NCBI GenBank assembly: GCA_963769605.1
Contig: CAVYML010000001.1
Span: 620,001 to 684,000 of the forward strand
Source of the DNA: Fen-1254 sp963769605
GTDB lineage: Bacteria; Bacteroidota; Ignavibacteria; UBA10030
Direction of reading: 5' to 3'
DNA length: 64,000 nucleotides
The position numbers were made by a program, and so were the translations under genes. The notes under the pieces were generated by a model that was given only the letters and a program-made list of their open reading frames with translations, searched no databases and was not told where the DNA came from. Position 1 is the first letter of the stretch. Every line of letters begins with the position of its first letter. This document shows, one piece after another, positions 32,824 to 42,191 of this stretch.

Positions 32824-34868
32824 GTATGCAGGATATGCTGACCAATATCGAACAACAGCCGGATATCAAAAAAATAAACAAGAGATTGCGTCATGCTTAT
32901 CGCTTGATGCTGACGTCGCGTTTTCTGGATGAGAAGCAGCTTCGTTTACTTAAACAGGGGAAATCTTTTTTCCAAATCGGCGGATCGGGGCATGAAGCCG
33001 CTCAGGTGGCTGCTGCTCTGGCGCTCAGACATGGATACGATTGGGCATTTCCGTATTATCGGGACCAATCGTTTGTTCTCGCATACGGCATTACGATTCG
33101 AGAGCTTCTCCTCGCTGCTCTTCACCGTGCAGACGATCCTGCGACGGGATCGAGGCAAATGCCCTGCCACTGGGGAAAACAATCTGCAAGAATCGCATCG
33201 CAATCCAGTCCAACTGGAACACAATTTTTACAGGCGGTAGGTACTGCTCTTGCGATAAAAAAAGAAAAAGTGGACGAAGTTGTGTATGTTTCATCAGGAG
33301 AGGGTGCGACAAGCGAAGGGGAGTTTTTTGAGGCTGTAAACTGGGCGGCCAGGGAATCGCTTCCTGTAATTTTTTTTATTCAAGATAACAAGTATGCCAT
33401 ATCAGTTCCTGTCGCTCTGCAAACAGCAGGCGGTTCGGTTTTTGAAGCAACACGGGGGTTTGCAGGGCTTCATAGAATAGAATGCGATGGAACAGATTTC
33501 TATCAGACTTTTTCGAGCATGGAATCTGCCATACAGCTCGCAAGAACAGGTAAAGGACCTTCGCTTATCTTGGCGCATGTTGTCCGGCTGCTTCCTCATT
33601 CATCTTCCGATGATCACAAAAAATATAGAAGCGAGGAGGAGTTGGAACGGGACAAACTTCGAGATCCAATTCCCCGCTTTTCACGTTCCCTGATAGAAAT
33701 GGGTATTCTTATAGAGCAGGAAGATGCGGAACTGAAAAATGAAGTGAAGAGGGAAATAGAATTCGAATCGGAATGGGCCGAGAAACAGCGTTTACCTGAT
33801 CCTTCGACCGTGAGCTTGCATTTATACGGCGCAGCGCATGAAATGACATCAAAAAAAGAAATACCTCCGGTCCGAACAGGATCTTCGGTTGTCATGGTCG
33901 ATGCAATTAACCATGCTCTGGATGAAGAGCTTAATCGCAATCAAAAAATCGTGATATTTGGTGAAGATATTGCGGACAAAAAGGGAGGAGTTTTTACGGC
34001 GACAAAAGGGCTCTCGACGAAATTTGGAACAACACGCGTCTTCAATTCTCCACTTGCAGAAGCAAGTATTGTAGGTGTTGCAATCGGCATGGCATTCAAA
34101 GGATGGAAACCAGTCGTTGAAATTCAATTCGGCGATTATATCTGGCCTGCCTTTATGCAGATCCGTGATGAACTTGCAATGATTCGATATAGATCCAATG
34201 GAACATGGTCATGTCCGTTGGTTATTCGGGTGCCTGTGGGAGGTTATATCCATGGCGGAATGTATCACAGTCAGTCTATAGAAAGCTTCTTTACGCATAT
34301 TCCGGGAATTCGTATAGTATATCCTTCGAATGCAGCAGACGCCAAAGGATTATTGAAATCAGCAATACGCGGCGACGATCCGGTTCTATTTTTAGAACAT
34401 AAGGGATTGTATCGTCAAGGATATGCCGCTTCGCCGGAACCGCCGGAAGACTTTCTTCTTCCATTGGGGCAAGCTTCTCTACGAAAAAACGGAGTCGACG
34501 CTACGATTGTAACCTATGGCTATCTTGTTCAGCAATCTCTCGAAGCTGCGCGGATAATGGAAACAAAGGGGGTGTCTGTTGAAGTAATCGATTTGCGAAC
34601 GCTCAACCCCCTCGATGAAAATACAATTTTCGATTCGGTCAAGAAGACGAATCGAGTCCTTCTCGTACATGAAGACACATTAACGGCCGGTTTTGGAGCG
34701 GAGATAGCAGCGAGGATTGCCCAGAATTGCTTCGAGCATCTGGATGCACCGATCACCCGTGTTGCGGCTATGGATATTCCGGTTCCTTACAGTCCGCCGC
34801 TGGAGGATGCAATGCTCCCCAATAAGCAAAACATACTCACTGCTGTCGAACGTCTGGTTCGGTATTAG
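32820..34868 (+). CDS. fused alpha-beta E1 of a branched-chain/2-oxoacid dehydrogenase
   Basis: The 682-residue E1 joins alpha and beta subunits in one chain. The alpha half holds the thiamine diphosphate motif GEGATSEGEFFEAVNW with IQDNKYAISVP, and GGSGHEAAQVAAALALRHG. The beta half starts near residue 355 at VVMVDAINHALDEEL, with FGEDIADKKGGVF, FNSPLAEASIVG and PVGGYIHGGMYHSQSIE. E1 decarboxylates the 2-oxoacid onto thiamine and acylates the E2 lipoyl arm. The fused form is what I recall as common in Bacteroidota. Whether it takes pyruvate or branched-chain oxoacids cannot be settled from sequence. It overlaps lipB by 4 bp. Confidence 0.88.
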   Translation: MSMQDMLTNIEQQPDIKKINKRLRHAYRLMLTSRFLDEKQLRLLKQGKSFFQIGGSGHEAAQVAAALALRHGYDWAFPYYRDQSFVLAYGITIRELLLAALHRADDPATGSRQMPCHWGKQSARIASQSSPTGTQFLQAVGTALAIKKEKVDEVVYVSSGEGATSEGEFFEAVNWAARESLPVIFFIQDNKYAISVPVALQTAGGSVFEATRGFAGLHRIECDGTDFYQTFSSMESAIQLARTGKGPSLILAHVVRLLPHSSSDDHKKYRSEEELERDKLRDPIPRFSRSLIEMGILIEQEDAELKNEVKREIEFESEWAEKQRLPDPSTVSLHLYGAAHEMTSKKEIPPVRTGSSVVMVDAINHALDEELNRNQKIVIFGEDIADKKGGVFTATKGLSTKFGTTRVFNSPLAEASIVGVAIGMAFKGWKPVVEIQFGDYIWPAFMQIRDELAMIRYRSNGTWSCPLVIRVPVGGYIHGGMYHSQSIESFFTHIPGIRIVYPSNAADAKGLLKSAIRGDDPVLFLEHKGLYRQGYAASPEPPEDFLLPLGQASLRKNGVDATIVTYGYLVQQSLEAARIMETKGVSVEVIDLRTLNPLDENTIFDSVKKTNRVLLVHEDTLTAGFGAEIAARIAQNCFEHLDAPITRVAAMDIPVPYSPPLEDAMLPNKQNILTAVERLVRY

Positions 34869-34873
34869 AAGAT

Positions 34874-36172
34874 ATGCGTATCGAAATTGTTATGCCGAAA
34901 ATGGGAGAAAGTATTCAAGAAGGGAAAATTCTTCGCTGGACAAAGAGAGCCGGGGAGAGGATCGAAAAAGAAGAAACGCTGCTCGAGATAAGCACAGACA
35001 AGGTCGATTCGGAAATACCATCGCCTGCTGCAGGTGTGCTTGTTGAAATCAGGGCAAAGGAAAACGATGTCGTTCCGGTCGGTGCGGTAATCGCTGTTGT
35101 CGAAACGAACATTGTGTCCGATATCGAAGTCGTTCAAGAATCTGTAATATTATTCAACGTAGAGAATCAATCCAGCGAGGGTTTGGTTCAGGGATCCAGG
35201 GAAAAAAATATTTCACATCGTAATGAAAGAGCAGGAAAGTTTTATTCCCCGCTTGTCCGAACGATTGCCGGGAAAGAAAATATTTCGGATCAAGAATTGA
35301 ATACTATCGTCGGTACGGGAATGAGCGGGCGTGTCAGCAAAAAAGATATTCTGGCTTACTGTGCTCAGAAAGAGCAGCTTCTTTATTCTGTCATGCGGAC
35401 GGAGAAAAGCTTTTTACTGCAGCCAGCATCGATCGAAGAAGTTCTGGCAAAATATCCGGAACCGTTCCATCAAATTATTCCGCTTGATCATGTTCAGTTA
35501 AAAATGGCGGAACATATGTCCCGCAGCGCTGCAACGTCTCCTCATGTGACTATTGTCGACGAAGCGGATGTCTCTTCGATGATTTTTATATACCGGAAGC
35601 TTTCGGATGGGTTTGAAAAGGAACATGGGTTCAAATTAACCTTAACTCCTTTTTTTGCCTTTGCCATTGTTCGGGCGTTGAAGGAGTTTTCCCTTTTGAA
35701 TAGTTCCCTTGTAGGAGACAAGATCGTTCTTAAAAAATTTATAAATTTGGGGATTGCTGTAGCTTCTCCTGCCGGTCTTCTTGTACCGGTAATAAAAGAT
35801 GCAGATAAAAAAAATTTTCTTGGACTTGCGCAAGCAATTCACGATCTTACATATAGGACGCGGGCAAAACGGCTTCTTCCGGACGATATTTCCGGGGGAA
35901 CGTTTACTTTAACGAATTACGGCGTCTTCGGTAATATTATCGGCACGCCGATTATCAATCAACCGCAGTCAGCGATTCTCGGAATCGGGGCAGTGAAGAA
36001 GCGTCCTGTTGTTGTTGAAAACGAACGCAATGATTCGATCGAGATTCGTTCAATGCTTTATCTGACCCTTTCATTCGATCATCGGTTTATTGATGGAGCG
36101 ACGGGCGGACAGTTCGCGGCACGCGTTCGGCAATATTTGGAACAAATGACGGAAAACGAGATAAATAATTGA
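34874..36172 (+). CDS. dihydrolipoamide acyltransferase (E2)
   Basis: E2 is the core of the 2-oxoacid dehydrogenase complex. The 432-residue protein has one N-terminal lipoyl domain (MPKMGESIQEGKILRW, with the lipoylated lysine in STDKVDSE), an E3-binding domain (FYSPLVRTIAGKENISDQEL, then VGTGMSGRVSKKDILAY) and a C-terminal catalytic domain with the active-site LSFDHRFIDGATGGQFA (H-x-x-x-D). A single lipoyl domain is usual for branched-chain or 2-oxoglutarate types. It starts 5 bp after E1 and its stop overlaps the lipA TTG start. Confidence 0.9.
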   Translation: MRIEIVMPKMGESIQEGKILRWTKRAGERIEKEETLLEISTDKVDSEIPSPAAGVLVEIRAKENDVVPVGAVIAVVETNIVSDIEVVQESVILFNVENQSSEGLVQGSREKNISHRNERAGKFYSPLVRTIAGKENISDQELNTIVGTGMSGRVSKKDILAYCAQKEQLLYSVMRTEKSFLLQPASIEEVLAKYPEPFHQIIPLDHVQLKMAEHMSRSAATSPHVTIVDEADVSSMIFIYRKLSDGFEKEHGFKLTLTPFFAFAIVRALKEFSLLNSSLVGDKIVLKKFINLGIAVASPAGLLVPVIKDADKKNFLGLAQAIHDLTYRTRAKRLLPDDISGGTFTLTNYGVFGNIIGTPIINQPQSAILGIGAVKKRPVVVENERNDSIEIRSMLYLTLSFDHRFIDGATGGQFAARVRQYLEQMTENEINN

Positions 36173-37050
36173 AACTTCCTGAAAAAATATCAGCGGAGCA
36201 AGAAACACAAGTCAGACGGAGGCCTGATTGGCTTAAAGCACGCATTCCCGGAGGGGGCGAATTTGCTCATATTAACGCTCTCATACGTTCTTCGAATCTG
36301 CATACGGTTTGCGAAGAAGCACGTTGTCCGAATCTTGGAGAATGTTGGGGACAGGGTACTGCAACTTTCATGATTCTTGGCGATATTTGTACACGTTCGT
36401 GCGGCTTCTGTGCCGTGAAAACAGGTTGGCCGGATGAAGGCTTGGACTGGGATGAACCGCGCCGCGTCTCAAATGCAGTTGAGATGATGAAAGTGCGTCA
36501 CGCTGTGATTACATCGGTCAACCGGGATGAACGAAAAGACGGTGGCGCTCCGATTTTCGCAGAAACAATACGACAGATCCATGAACGAGTTCCTGAGTGC
36601 AAGATCGAAGTATTGATTCCTGATTTTAAAGGAAGCGAAGAGGCGCTGGAAATCGTGCTGGAAGCAAAGCCGGATATTTTGAATCATAATATTGAAACAA
36701 TACAGCGGCTGTATAGAAGCGTTCGTCCCCAGGCAGATTACCGGCAGTCACTGGAAGTGCTGGAACGAGCAAAAAAGCGCGGATTTGTTACGAAGACTGG
36801 AATGATGCTGGGACTCGGTGAAGAAACAGATGAAGTGCTTGAGGCGATGCTCGATGTGCGTAAAACCGGATGCGATATTTTTACTCTCGGGCAGTATTTG
36901 CAGCCGTCGAAAGGTCATTTGCCGATTGTGCGATATGCGCATCCGGATGAATTTAAAATGTTAAAAGAAAAAGGTTTGGTCATGGGATTCCGGCATATGG
37001 AGTCGGGTCCGTTAGTACGTAGTTCCTACCACGCTGCGGGTCAGGTATAG
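36169..37050 (+). CDS. lipA: lipoyl synthase LipA (radical SAM)
   Basis: LipA inserts two sulfurs into the octanoyl group on E2 to make the lipoyl cofactor. The 293-residue protein has the auxiliary cluster cysteines in CEEARCPNLGECWG, the radical-SAM motif CTRSCGFC and the C-terminal RSSY that ligates the second cluster. Start TTG 36169 overlaps the E2 stop (ATTGA), a coupled arrangement, and the N-terminus KLPEKISAEQETQVRRR fits the family better than later codons. With lipB in the same operon, this organism can lipoylate the adjacent complex. Confidence 0.95.
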   Translation: MKLPEKISAEQETQVRRRPDWLKARIPGGGEFAHINALIRSSNLHTVCEEARCPNLGECWGQGTATFMILGDICTRSCGFCAVKTGWPDEGLDWDEPRRVSNAVEMMKVRHAVITSVNRDERKDGGAPIFAETIRQIHERVPECKIEVLIPDFKGSEEALEIVLEAKPDILNHNIETIQRLYRSVRPQADYRQSLEVLERAKKRGFVTKTGMMLGLGEETDEVLEAMLDVRKTGCDIFTLGQYLQPSKGHLPIVRYAHPDEFKMLKEKGLVMGFRHMESGPLVRSSYHAAGQV

Positions 37051-37057
37051 AAATGAA

Positions 37058-37735
37058 ATGATTACACGATACGGTTTCGACGTTTTTTTTACGATTACAA
37101 CTCTGTGTTTGATTCTTGCAGTTATTGCTTTTATGTTTATCGAGCCCAAAGCGGTTCGCAGTACGTTGATTATTATTTCAATCGCACTCTTCGGTTTTAC
37201 GCTGATTTTTTTCCGTGATCCGGACAGAATAACACCGATAGGACAAAACTTTATTATTGCTCCCGCCGATGGTGAAGTCATTGCTCTGAAAAAGGTGTAC
37301 GAATCAGAATTTTTGAAAGATGATGCCCAACAAATTTCCATCTTCATGTCCCCTTTGAACGTGCATGTCAATCGCAATCCGATTTCCGGAATTGTTGCGC
37401 ATTTGCGTTATGTCAAAGGCGAATATTTTGCAGCGAATGCAGATAAGGCTTCAGAGCGCAACGAGCAGATGATTGTCGGTATGCAGAATACTCAAGGAAA
37501 AGTATTATTCAAACAAATAGCCGGATTCATTGCGCGCAGAATTGTGTGTACCCTAAAAGAAAAGGATAGTGTAACAATGGGCGAACGGTTCGGGATGATA
37601 AAATTTGGATCGCGCGTCGACGTGTTTGTTCCGAAAAATGCAGTTATCAACGTAGAAGTGGGACAACAGACGAGGGCGGGAGAAACAATCCTTGCGGAAT
37701 TTTCCGATGCGCAGAAAGGAGCGCAAAGCCGATGA
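37058..37735 (+). CDS. psd: phosphatidylserine decarboxylase (archaeal-type proenzyme)
   Basis: Psd makes phosphatidylethanolamine from phosphatidylserine. The 225-residue proenzyme has two hydrophobic segments near the start (TTLCLILAVIAFMFI and a second), then IIAPADGEVIAL, IFMSPLNVHVNRNPISG and the self-cleavage site in MIKFGSRVDVFVP, where the Gly-Ser bond gives the pyruvoyl group. It is the short form (archaeal-type), common in Bacteroidota. The next gene pssA overlaps by 4 bp and makes its substrate. Confidence 0.93.
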   Translation: MITRYGFDVFFTITTLCLILAVIAFMFIEPKAVRSTLIIISIALFGFTLIFFRDPDRITPIGQNFIIAPADGEVIALKKVYESEFLKDDAQQISIFMSPLNVHVNRNPISGIVAHLRYVKGEYFAANADKASERNEQMIVGMQNTQGKVLFKQIAGFIARRIVCTLKEKDSVTMGERFGMIKFGSRVDVFVPKNAVINVEVGQQTRAGETILAEFSDAQKGAQSR

Positions 37736-38493
37736 GAATCACACGAGCCGTCGTTCCGAGCCTTTTTACAACGTTGAATATTTTTTGCGGCTTCCTTTCT
37801 ATTGTCAGCGCCCATCAAGGGCAGATTCAAAATGCTGCATGGTTTATCATCCTTGCAGCAATATTCGATTCGCTTGATGGAGTCATGGCAAGGATCACGA
37901 AATCATCAAGCCAGTTCGGAGTCGAGCTTGACTCTTTGGCGGATGTGGTGTCTTTCGGTGCGGCTCCATCATTTATGGCATATCAGGCGTTTCTGCATTC
38001 GTTTGATAACGTCGGCATTGTCATTGCGTCCCTGCCTTTAGTATTTGGAGCGATTCGTTTGGCAAGATTCAATGTTCAATTGGTAGGATTCGATAAAGAT
38101 TATTTCAAAGGCCTGCCGATCCCGGCGCAGGCAATGACACTGTGTACGTTTATGCTGCAATATTACGGCGAAATAGGACTTACAGGATGGGCGGCTGCGG
38201 CTCTTGCGCCGATCGTGATCGTCTTGTCTTTTTTAATGGTTAGCAGAATTAAATACGATACCCTGCCGAAATTAACAAAGAAGCAGCTTCGGGCGCATCC
38301 ATGGAAAATTGTCGGTTTTGTCCTTCTATCTTTAATTGTTATTTTCTCAAAAGGAGGGCTCTTCTTTCCTGTAATGAGCGCATATATTGTTTTTGGAATA
38401 TTGCGCGCCCTCTTCCAGTGGCTGAAGAAGATTGCGACGGGACGGCAAAAAGAAATTGAAAAAGAAAATGGATATTCGAGCATCGATATTTAA
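37732..38493 (+). CDS. pssA: CDP-diacylglycerol-serine O-phosphatidyltransferase
   Basis: PssA joins CDP-diacylglycerol and serine into phosphatidylserine, which Psd then decarboxylates. The 253-residue membrane protein has about seven hydrophobic segments and the CDP-alcohol phosphotransferase motif in DSLDGVMARITKSSSQFG followed by DSLADVVSFGAAPSF. It overlaps psd by 4 bp and so pairs with it for phosphatidylethanolamine production. Its C-terminus ends in a charged 20-residue tail (KEIEKENGYSSIDI). Gene purS starts 14 bp later with a GTG. Confidence 0.94.
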   Translation: MRITRAVVPSLFTTLNIFCGFLSIVSAHQGQIQNAAWFIILAAIFDSLDGVMARITKSSSQFGVELDSLADVVSFGAAPSFMAYQAFLHSFDNVGIVIASLPLVFGAIRLARFNVQLVGFDKDYFKGLPIPAQAMTLCTFMLQYYGEIGLTGWAAAALAPIVIVLSFLMVSRIKYDTLPKLTKKQLRAHPWKIVGFVLLSLIVIFSKGGLFFPVMSAYIVFGILRALFQWLKKIATGRQKEIEKENGYSSIDI

Positions 38494-38507
38494 AGAAAGA
38501 GGAAAAC

Positions 38508-38762
38508 GTGTATCATTCTAAAGTAACGATTATCTTGCGTAAATCAATTCTCGACCCACAAGGGAAAGCGGTCGAACTCGGTATTCACTCGCTGGGATAT
38601 ACAGGTGTTGCCAACGTGCGCATCGGCAAATGCGTAGAGATGGATATCGATACGAATCAATGCAATGATGCGGAAAAAATAAGCCGTGAAATATCGGATA
38701 AACTTTTAGCAAATCCGATTATGGAAGATTTTTCTATTTCATTGGAAGAATACGAAGGCTGA
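38508..38762 (+). CDS. purS: phosphoribosylformylglycinamidine synthase subunit PurS
   Basis: PurS is the small structural subunit of FGAM synthase (PurLQS), needed with PurQ and PurL for the fourth step of purine synthesis. The 84-residue protein has the PurS pattern: KVTIILRKSILDPQGKAVE, HSLGYTGVANVRIGKCVEM and LANPIMEDFSI. Start GTG 38508 (AGGAAAAC before it). Stop TGA 38760-38762 abuts the purQ start by one base, so the pair is coupled. PurL is not adjacent in this window. Confidence 0.94.
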   Translation: MYHSKVTIILRKSILDPQGKAVELGIHSLGYTGVANVRIGKCVEMDIDTNQCNDAEKISREISDKLLANPIMEDFSISLEEYEG

Positions 38763-39490
38763 TGATGGGAAAGGTAAAGTTCGGAGTTATTGTTTTTCCA
38801 GGTTCGAATTGCGATCATGATGCGCACTATGCGTCCGGACAGCTTGCAGGCCAGGATTCACGGCTCATCTGGCACAAAGAGGGTTCTCTCGGCGATGTCG
38901 ATGTTGTCATCGTGCCGGGAGGGTTTTCGTACGGCGATTATCTTCGATGCGGCGCTATTGCGCGTTTCTCCCCTATCATGAAGGATGTCGTACGGTTTGC
39001 CGGAAATGACGGGCTCGTTGTCGGAATATGCAACGGTTTTCAGATTCTTACGGAGGCAGGACTTCTTCCCGGAGTTCTTCTGCGCAATGAATCGCTCCTG
39101 TTTGTCTGCCGGAACGTAGGTATACGCACAGAAAATGTTTCAACGCGATTCACGGGAGCCTGCAAAAAAGGGGAAGTACTGAAGATTCCGATTGCACACG
39201 GTGACGGCAATTATTTTGCGGAAGCGGATACGATCGAGAAACTCGAAGAGCACGATCAGGTCGTTTTTCGTTATTGCGATGAATCCGGCCAGGTGACAAA
39301 GGAATCGAATCCGAACGGTTCGGTGAACAACATCGCGGGAATTGTCAACGAAGAAGGGAATGTGCTGGGCATGATGCCGCATCCTGAGCGTGCTTCGGAT
39401 GAATTGTTGGGATTGACAGACGGGAAAAAAATTTTCGAATCAATAATAAATAGCTATGTGTCATCAGCGAAACAATTCGCTGCAGTTTGA
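38762..39490 (+). CDS. purQ: phosphoribosylformylglycinamidine synthase subunit PurQ (glutaminase)
   Basis: PurQ is the class-I glutamine amidotransferase that supplies ammonia to PurL. The 242-residue protein has VIVFPGSNCDHDAHYAS, the catalytic cysteine in LVVGICNGFQILTEAGLLPG and the H-x-E pair in MPHPERASDE. All catalytic residues are visible. Two adjacent ATGs (38762, 38765) are possible starts. tatA follows with its own strong ribosome site. Confidence 0.95.
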   Translation: MMGKVKFGVIVFPGSNCDHDAHYASGQLAGQDSRLIWHKEGSLGDVDVVIVPGGFSYGDYLRCGAIARFSPIMKDVVRFAGNDGLVVGICNGFQILTEAGLLPGVLLRNESLLFVCRNVGIRTENVSTRFTGACKKGEVLKIPIAHGDGNYFAEADTIEKLEEHDQVVFRYCDESGQVTKESNPNGSVNNIAGIVNEEGNVLGMMPHPERASDELLGLTDGKKIFESIINSYVSSAKQFAAV

Positions 39491-39506
39491 GAGAGGAGTT
39501 GTTGCT

Positions 39507-39710
39507 ATGGGTAATGTCGGCGGTCCGGAATTATTCCTTATATTTCTTTTCATTTTAATTTTCTTTGGCGCCAAGAAGCTTCCCGATCTTGCAAAAGGAT
39601 TGGGCGAAGGTATTCGCGAATTCAGAAAAGCTGTTCGTGATGTCCAGGATCAAGTAGAAACCGAAACAAAGAAACCGGACGAAAAAAAAGAAACACCACA
39701 GCAGAAGTAA
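39507..39710 (+). CDS. tatA: Sec-independent translocase TatA/E subunit
   Basis: TatA proteins polymerise to form the pore of twin-arginine export. The 67-residue protein has a single hydrophobic segment (LFLIFLFILIFFGAKKLPDL) followed by the amphipathic helix AKGLGEGIREFRKAVRD and a charged tail, the standard TatA/E plan. ATG 39507 follows GAGAGGAG. A longer frame to 39456 lies inside purQ and is not real. tatB/tatC are not in the window, so this may be the only tatA or one of several. Confidence 0.92.
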   Translation: MGNVGGPELFLIFLFILIFFGAKKLPDLAKGLGEGIREFRKAVRDVQDQVETETKKPDEKKETPQQK

Positions 39711-39729
39711 TATCGCTGAACCTACTGAG

Positions 39730-41145
39730 ATGAAAACTTTTGATGCAATCAAGGCAGATCTTGCCTCGGGTACGACTACGTGCGTGCAGGTGACCCGGCA
39801 ATATCTTGATGCTATTGAACGGCAAAAAGATTTAAACGCTTTTCTTGATGTTTTTCCGGAACAGGCTCTCTTACGGGCTGAATCAATCGATAAAAAAATT
39901 GGAACAGGCACATCCGGACCTCTGGCTGGAATGGTCATTGCCATCAAGGATTTGATATGCATGCAAAATGCGAGAGTGTCTTGCGGCTCGAAGATTCTCA
40001 AGGACTTTATTTCGCTTTATGATGCAACCGTTATCCGGAGACTCCAGGAAGCGGATGCCATTTTGATCGGCAAATGTAATATGGATGAATTTGCCATGGG
40101 TTCTTCAACGGAGAATTCGGCTTATGGAAGGGTAAAGCTGCCGCAGGATCTGGATCGAGTCCCGGGAGGATCGAGCGGGGGTTCTGCTGTTGCAGTCACT
40201 GCGGGAATGGCGACTGCGTCTCTCGGTTCCGATACCGGAGGCTCGATTCGTCAACCAGCCGCATTTTGCGGCATCTACGGATTAAAACCCACATATGGAC
40301 GTGTCTCCCGATACGGTCTCGTTGCATATGCATCATCATTCGATACGATAGGACCGTTTGCTTTGACAGTAAAGGATCTTGCATGTGTGTTGCAGATTAT
40401 CGCCGGCTACGATCCTCATGATTCGACATCGGCAGATATTCCGGTTCCCGATTATCATGCCTCTTTTACACGGAACGTCCAGGGGCTACGTATTGGATTG
40501 CCGAATGAATATTTCGGAGAAGCGTTGAATGAAGAAATCAGGTCCGCCGTGGAAAAAAGGATCGATATCTTGAGGAAGAATGGAGCAATCGTCAAAGAAG
40601 TTTCCCTTCCTCACACGGAATTTACGATTGCGACTTATTATATCCTTGCGACTGCCGAAGCATCGTCGAACCTTGCGCGTTTCGACGGTGCAAGGTACGG
40701 CTACAGATCTGATGATGTAAATACATTATCCTCCATGTATGTAAAGTCCAGAAGCGAAGGTTTTGGGACGGAGGTCAAGCGTCGTATTATGCTGGGCACG
40801 TATGTTCTTTCATCCGGATATTACGATGCCTATTATCGGAAGGGACAGAAAGTCCGGAGATTGATTCAGCAGGATTTTTTCGATGCATTCAAGGAAGTTG
40901 ATTGTCTCATCACTCCGACGAGTCCGACAACTTCGTTCAAGGCGGGAGAAAAAATGGATGATCCTCTTCAAATGTACTTGTCCGATATCTACACCACGTC
41001 AGCGAATTTAGCAGGTATTCCCGGCATGAGCATTCCGTGCGGATCCGATAGCCATGGATTACCCATAGGTCTTCAGATTATGGGACCGCAGTTCGGTGAA
41101 CCTGTGCTTCTCCGAATTGCAGATTTTCTTGAACATCAAAAATAG
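39730..41145 (+). CDS. gatA: aspartyl/glutamyl-tRNA amidotransferase subunit A
   Basis: GatA is the amidase subunit of GatCAB, which converts Glu-tRNA-Gln (and Asp-tRNA-Asn) to the amide form. The 471-residue protein has the amidase signature with the Ser-cisSer-Lys triad: Lys in VIAIKDLICMQNA, and the serines in PGGSSGGSAVAVTAG and GSDTGGSIRQPAAFCG. The end region GIPGMSIPCGSDSHGLPIGL is also conserved. Start ATG 39730 is 19 bp after tatA. gatB and gatC lie elsewhere, as often found. Confidence 0.95.
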   Translation: MKTFDAIKADLASGTTTCVQVTRQYLDAIERQKDLNAFLDVFPEQALLRAESIDKKIGTGTSGPLAGMVIAIKDLICMQNARVSCGSKILKDFISLYDATVIRRLQEADAILIGKCNMDEFAMGSSTENSAYGRVKLPQDLDRVPGGSSGGSAVAVTAGMATASLGSDTGGSIRQPAAFCGIYGLKPTYGRVSRYGLVAYASSFDTIGPFALTVKDLACVLQIIAGYDPHDSTSADIPVPDYHASFTRNVQGLRIGLPNEYFGEALNEEIRSAVEKRIDILRKNGAIVKEVSLPHTEFTIATYYILATAEASSNLARFDGARYGYRSDDVNTLSSMYVKSRSEGFGTEVKRRIMLGTYVLSSGYYDAYYRKGQKVRRLIQQDFFDAFKEVDCLITPTSPTTSFKAGEKMDDPLQMYLSDIYTTSANLAGIPGMSIPCGSDSHGLPIGLQIMGPQFGEPVLLRIADFLEHQK

Positions 41146-41177
41146 ATATAAGTTTTCTTTGCAAAAGGAGGATGCTT

Positions 41178-42146
41178 ATGAGCATTCTTGTGAATAGAAA
41201 AACGCGGCTTGTTGTTCAAGGTATAACAGGCTCTGAAGGTACGTTTCATACCAAGCAAATGATTGAGTATGGAACCGCAGTGGTGGCCGGCGTTACTCCA
41301 GGCAAAGGCGGGACGCTCTATGAGGGAAATGAAAAAGACCGTTTGCCAAAAGCCGTTCCGATTTTCAATACGGTACAAGAAGCAGTTCAAAAGCAACGGG
41401 CAAATACATCGATTATCTTTGTACCTGCAGCGTTCGCCGCGGATGCTATCATGGAAGCGGCGGATGCCGGAGTGAAACTCATAGTGGCGATTACTGAAGG
41501 AATACCGGTGAACGATATGATAAAGGTTTATGAATTTGTTCAAAAGAAAAAAGTTTATCTCATCGGACCGAATTGTCCGGGAGTGATTACGCCTGGAGAA
41601 GCGAAGATCGGAATTATGCCTGGATTTATTCATGAACGAGGGCATGTAGGTATTATATCGCGCAGCGGTACATTGACATATGAAGCGGTTGATCAATTGA
41701 CACGGCGAGGAATAGGCCAGTCAACGTGTCTCGGTATCGGCGGAGATCCGATTATCGGAACACGGTTCCTCGATGCTATAAAATTATTTAATCGCGACAA
41801 ATCAACAAAGGTTATTATCATGATCGGCGAGATAGGCGGAACGGCTGAAGAAGAGGCTGCAGAATTTATCAAGGCGAAAGTCCGCAAACCGGTCATCGGA
41901 TTCATTGCCGGACAAACTGCCCCGCCGGGCAGGCGTATGGGGCACGCTGGCGCCATTATCTCCGGCGGTAAAGGAACCGCAGAAGAAAAAATGAAAACAA
42001 TGCGCGCCGCCGGTATAATTGTTGTGGAGAATCCGGCATTGATCGGAGAAACAGTAGAAAAGCAGTTCTCGAAATCCGCAAAACGGAAAAATGTAGAGCG
42101 GCGATCTCTGCTGAGGAAAAAAAACTTCAGCAAAATAAGAAATTGA
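41178..42146 (+). CDS. sucD: succinate-CoA ligase alpha subunit
   Basis: SucD binds CoA and carries the phospho-histidine in the succinyl-CoA/succinate step of the TCA cycle. The 322-residue protein has VQGITGSEGTFHTKQMIEYG, the CoA-binding ISRSGTLTYEAVDQLT, GIGGDPIIG and the active-site histidine in GRRMGHAGAIISGGKG. Start ATG 41178 follows AAAGGAGG. A second ATG six bases upstream is too close to that site. The last 30 residues are very basic (KRKNVERRSLLRKKN) and longer than in E. coli SucD, so the C-terminus may be diverged or shifted. sucC is not next to it. Confidence 0.93.
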   Translation: MSILVNRKTRLVVQGITGSEGTFHTKQMIEYGTAVVAGVTPGKGGTLYEGNEKDRLPKAVPIFNTVQEAVQKQRANTSIIFVPAAFAADAIMEAADAGVKLIVAITEGIPVNDMIKVYEFVQKKKVYLIGPNCPGVITPGEAKIGIMPGFIHERGHVGIISRSGTLTYEAVDQLTRRGIGQSTCLGIGGDPIIGTRFLDAIKLFNRDKSTKVIIMIGEIGGTAEEEAAEFIKAKVRKPVIGFIAGQTAPPGRRMGHAGAIISGGKGTAEEKMKTMRAAGIIVVENPALIGETVEKQFSKSAKRKNVERRSLLRKKNFSKIRN

Positions 42147-42191
42147 AAAAGCAGATAATAAAAAAATAGCGGAAGGAGCTGTCGAAAGTCT

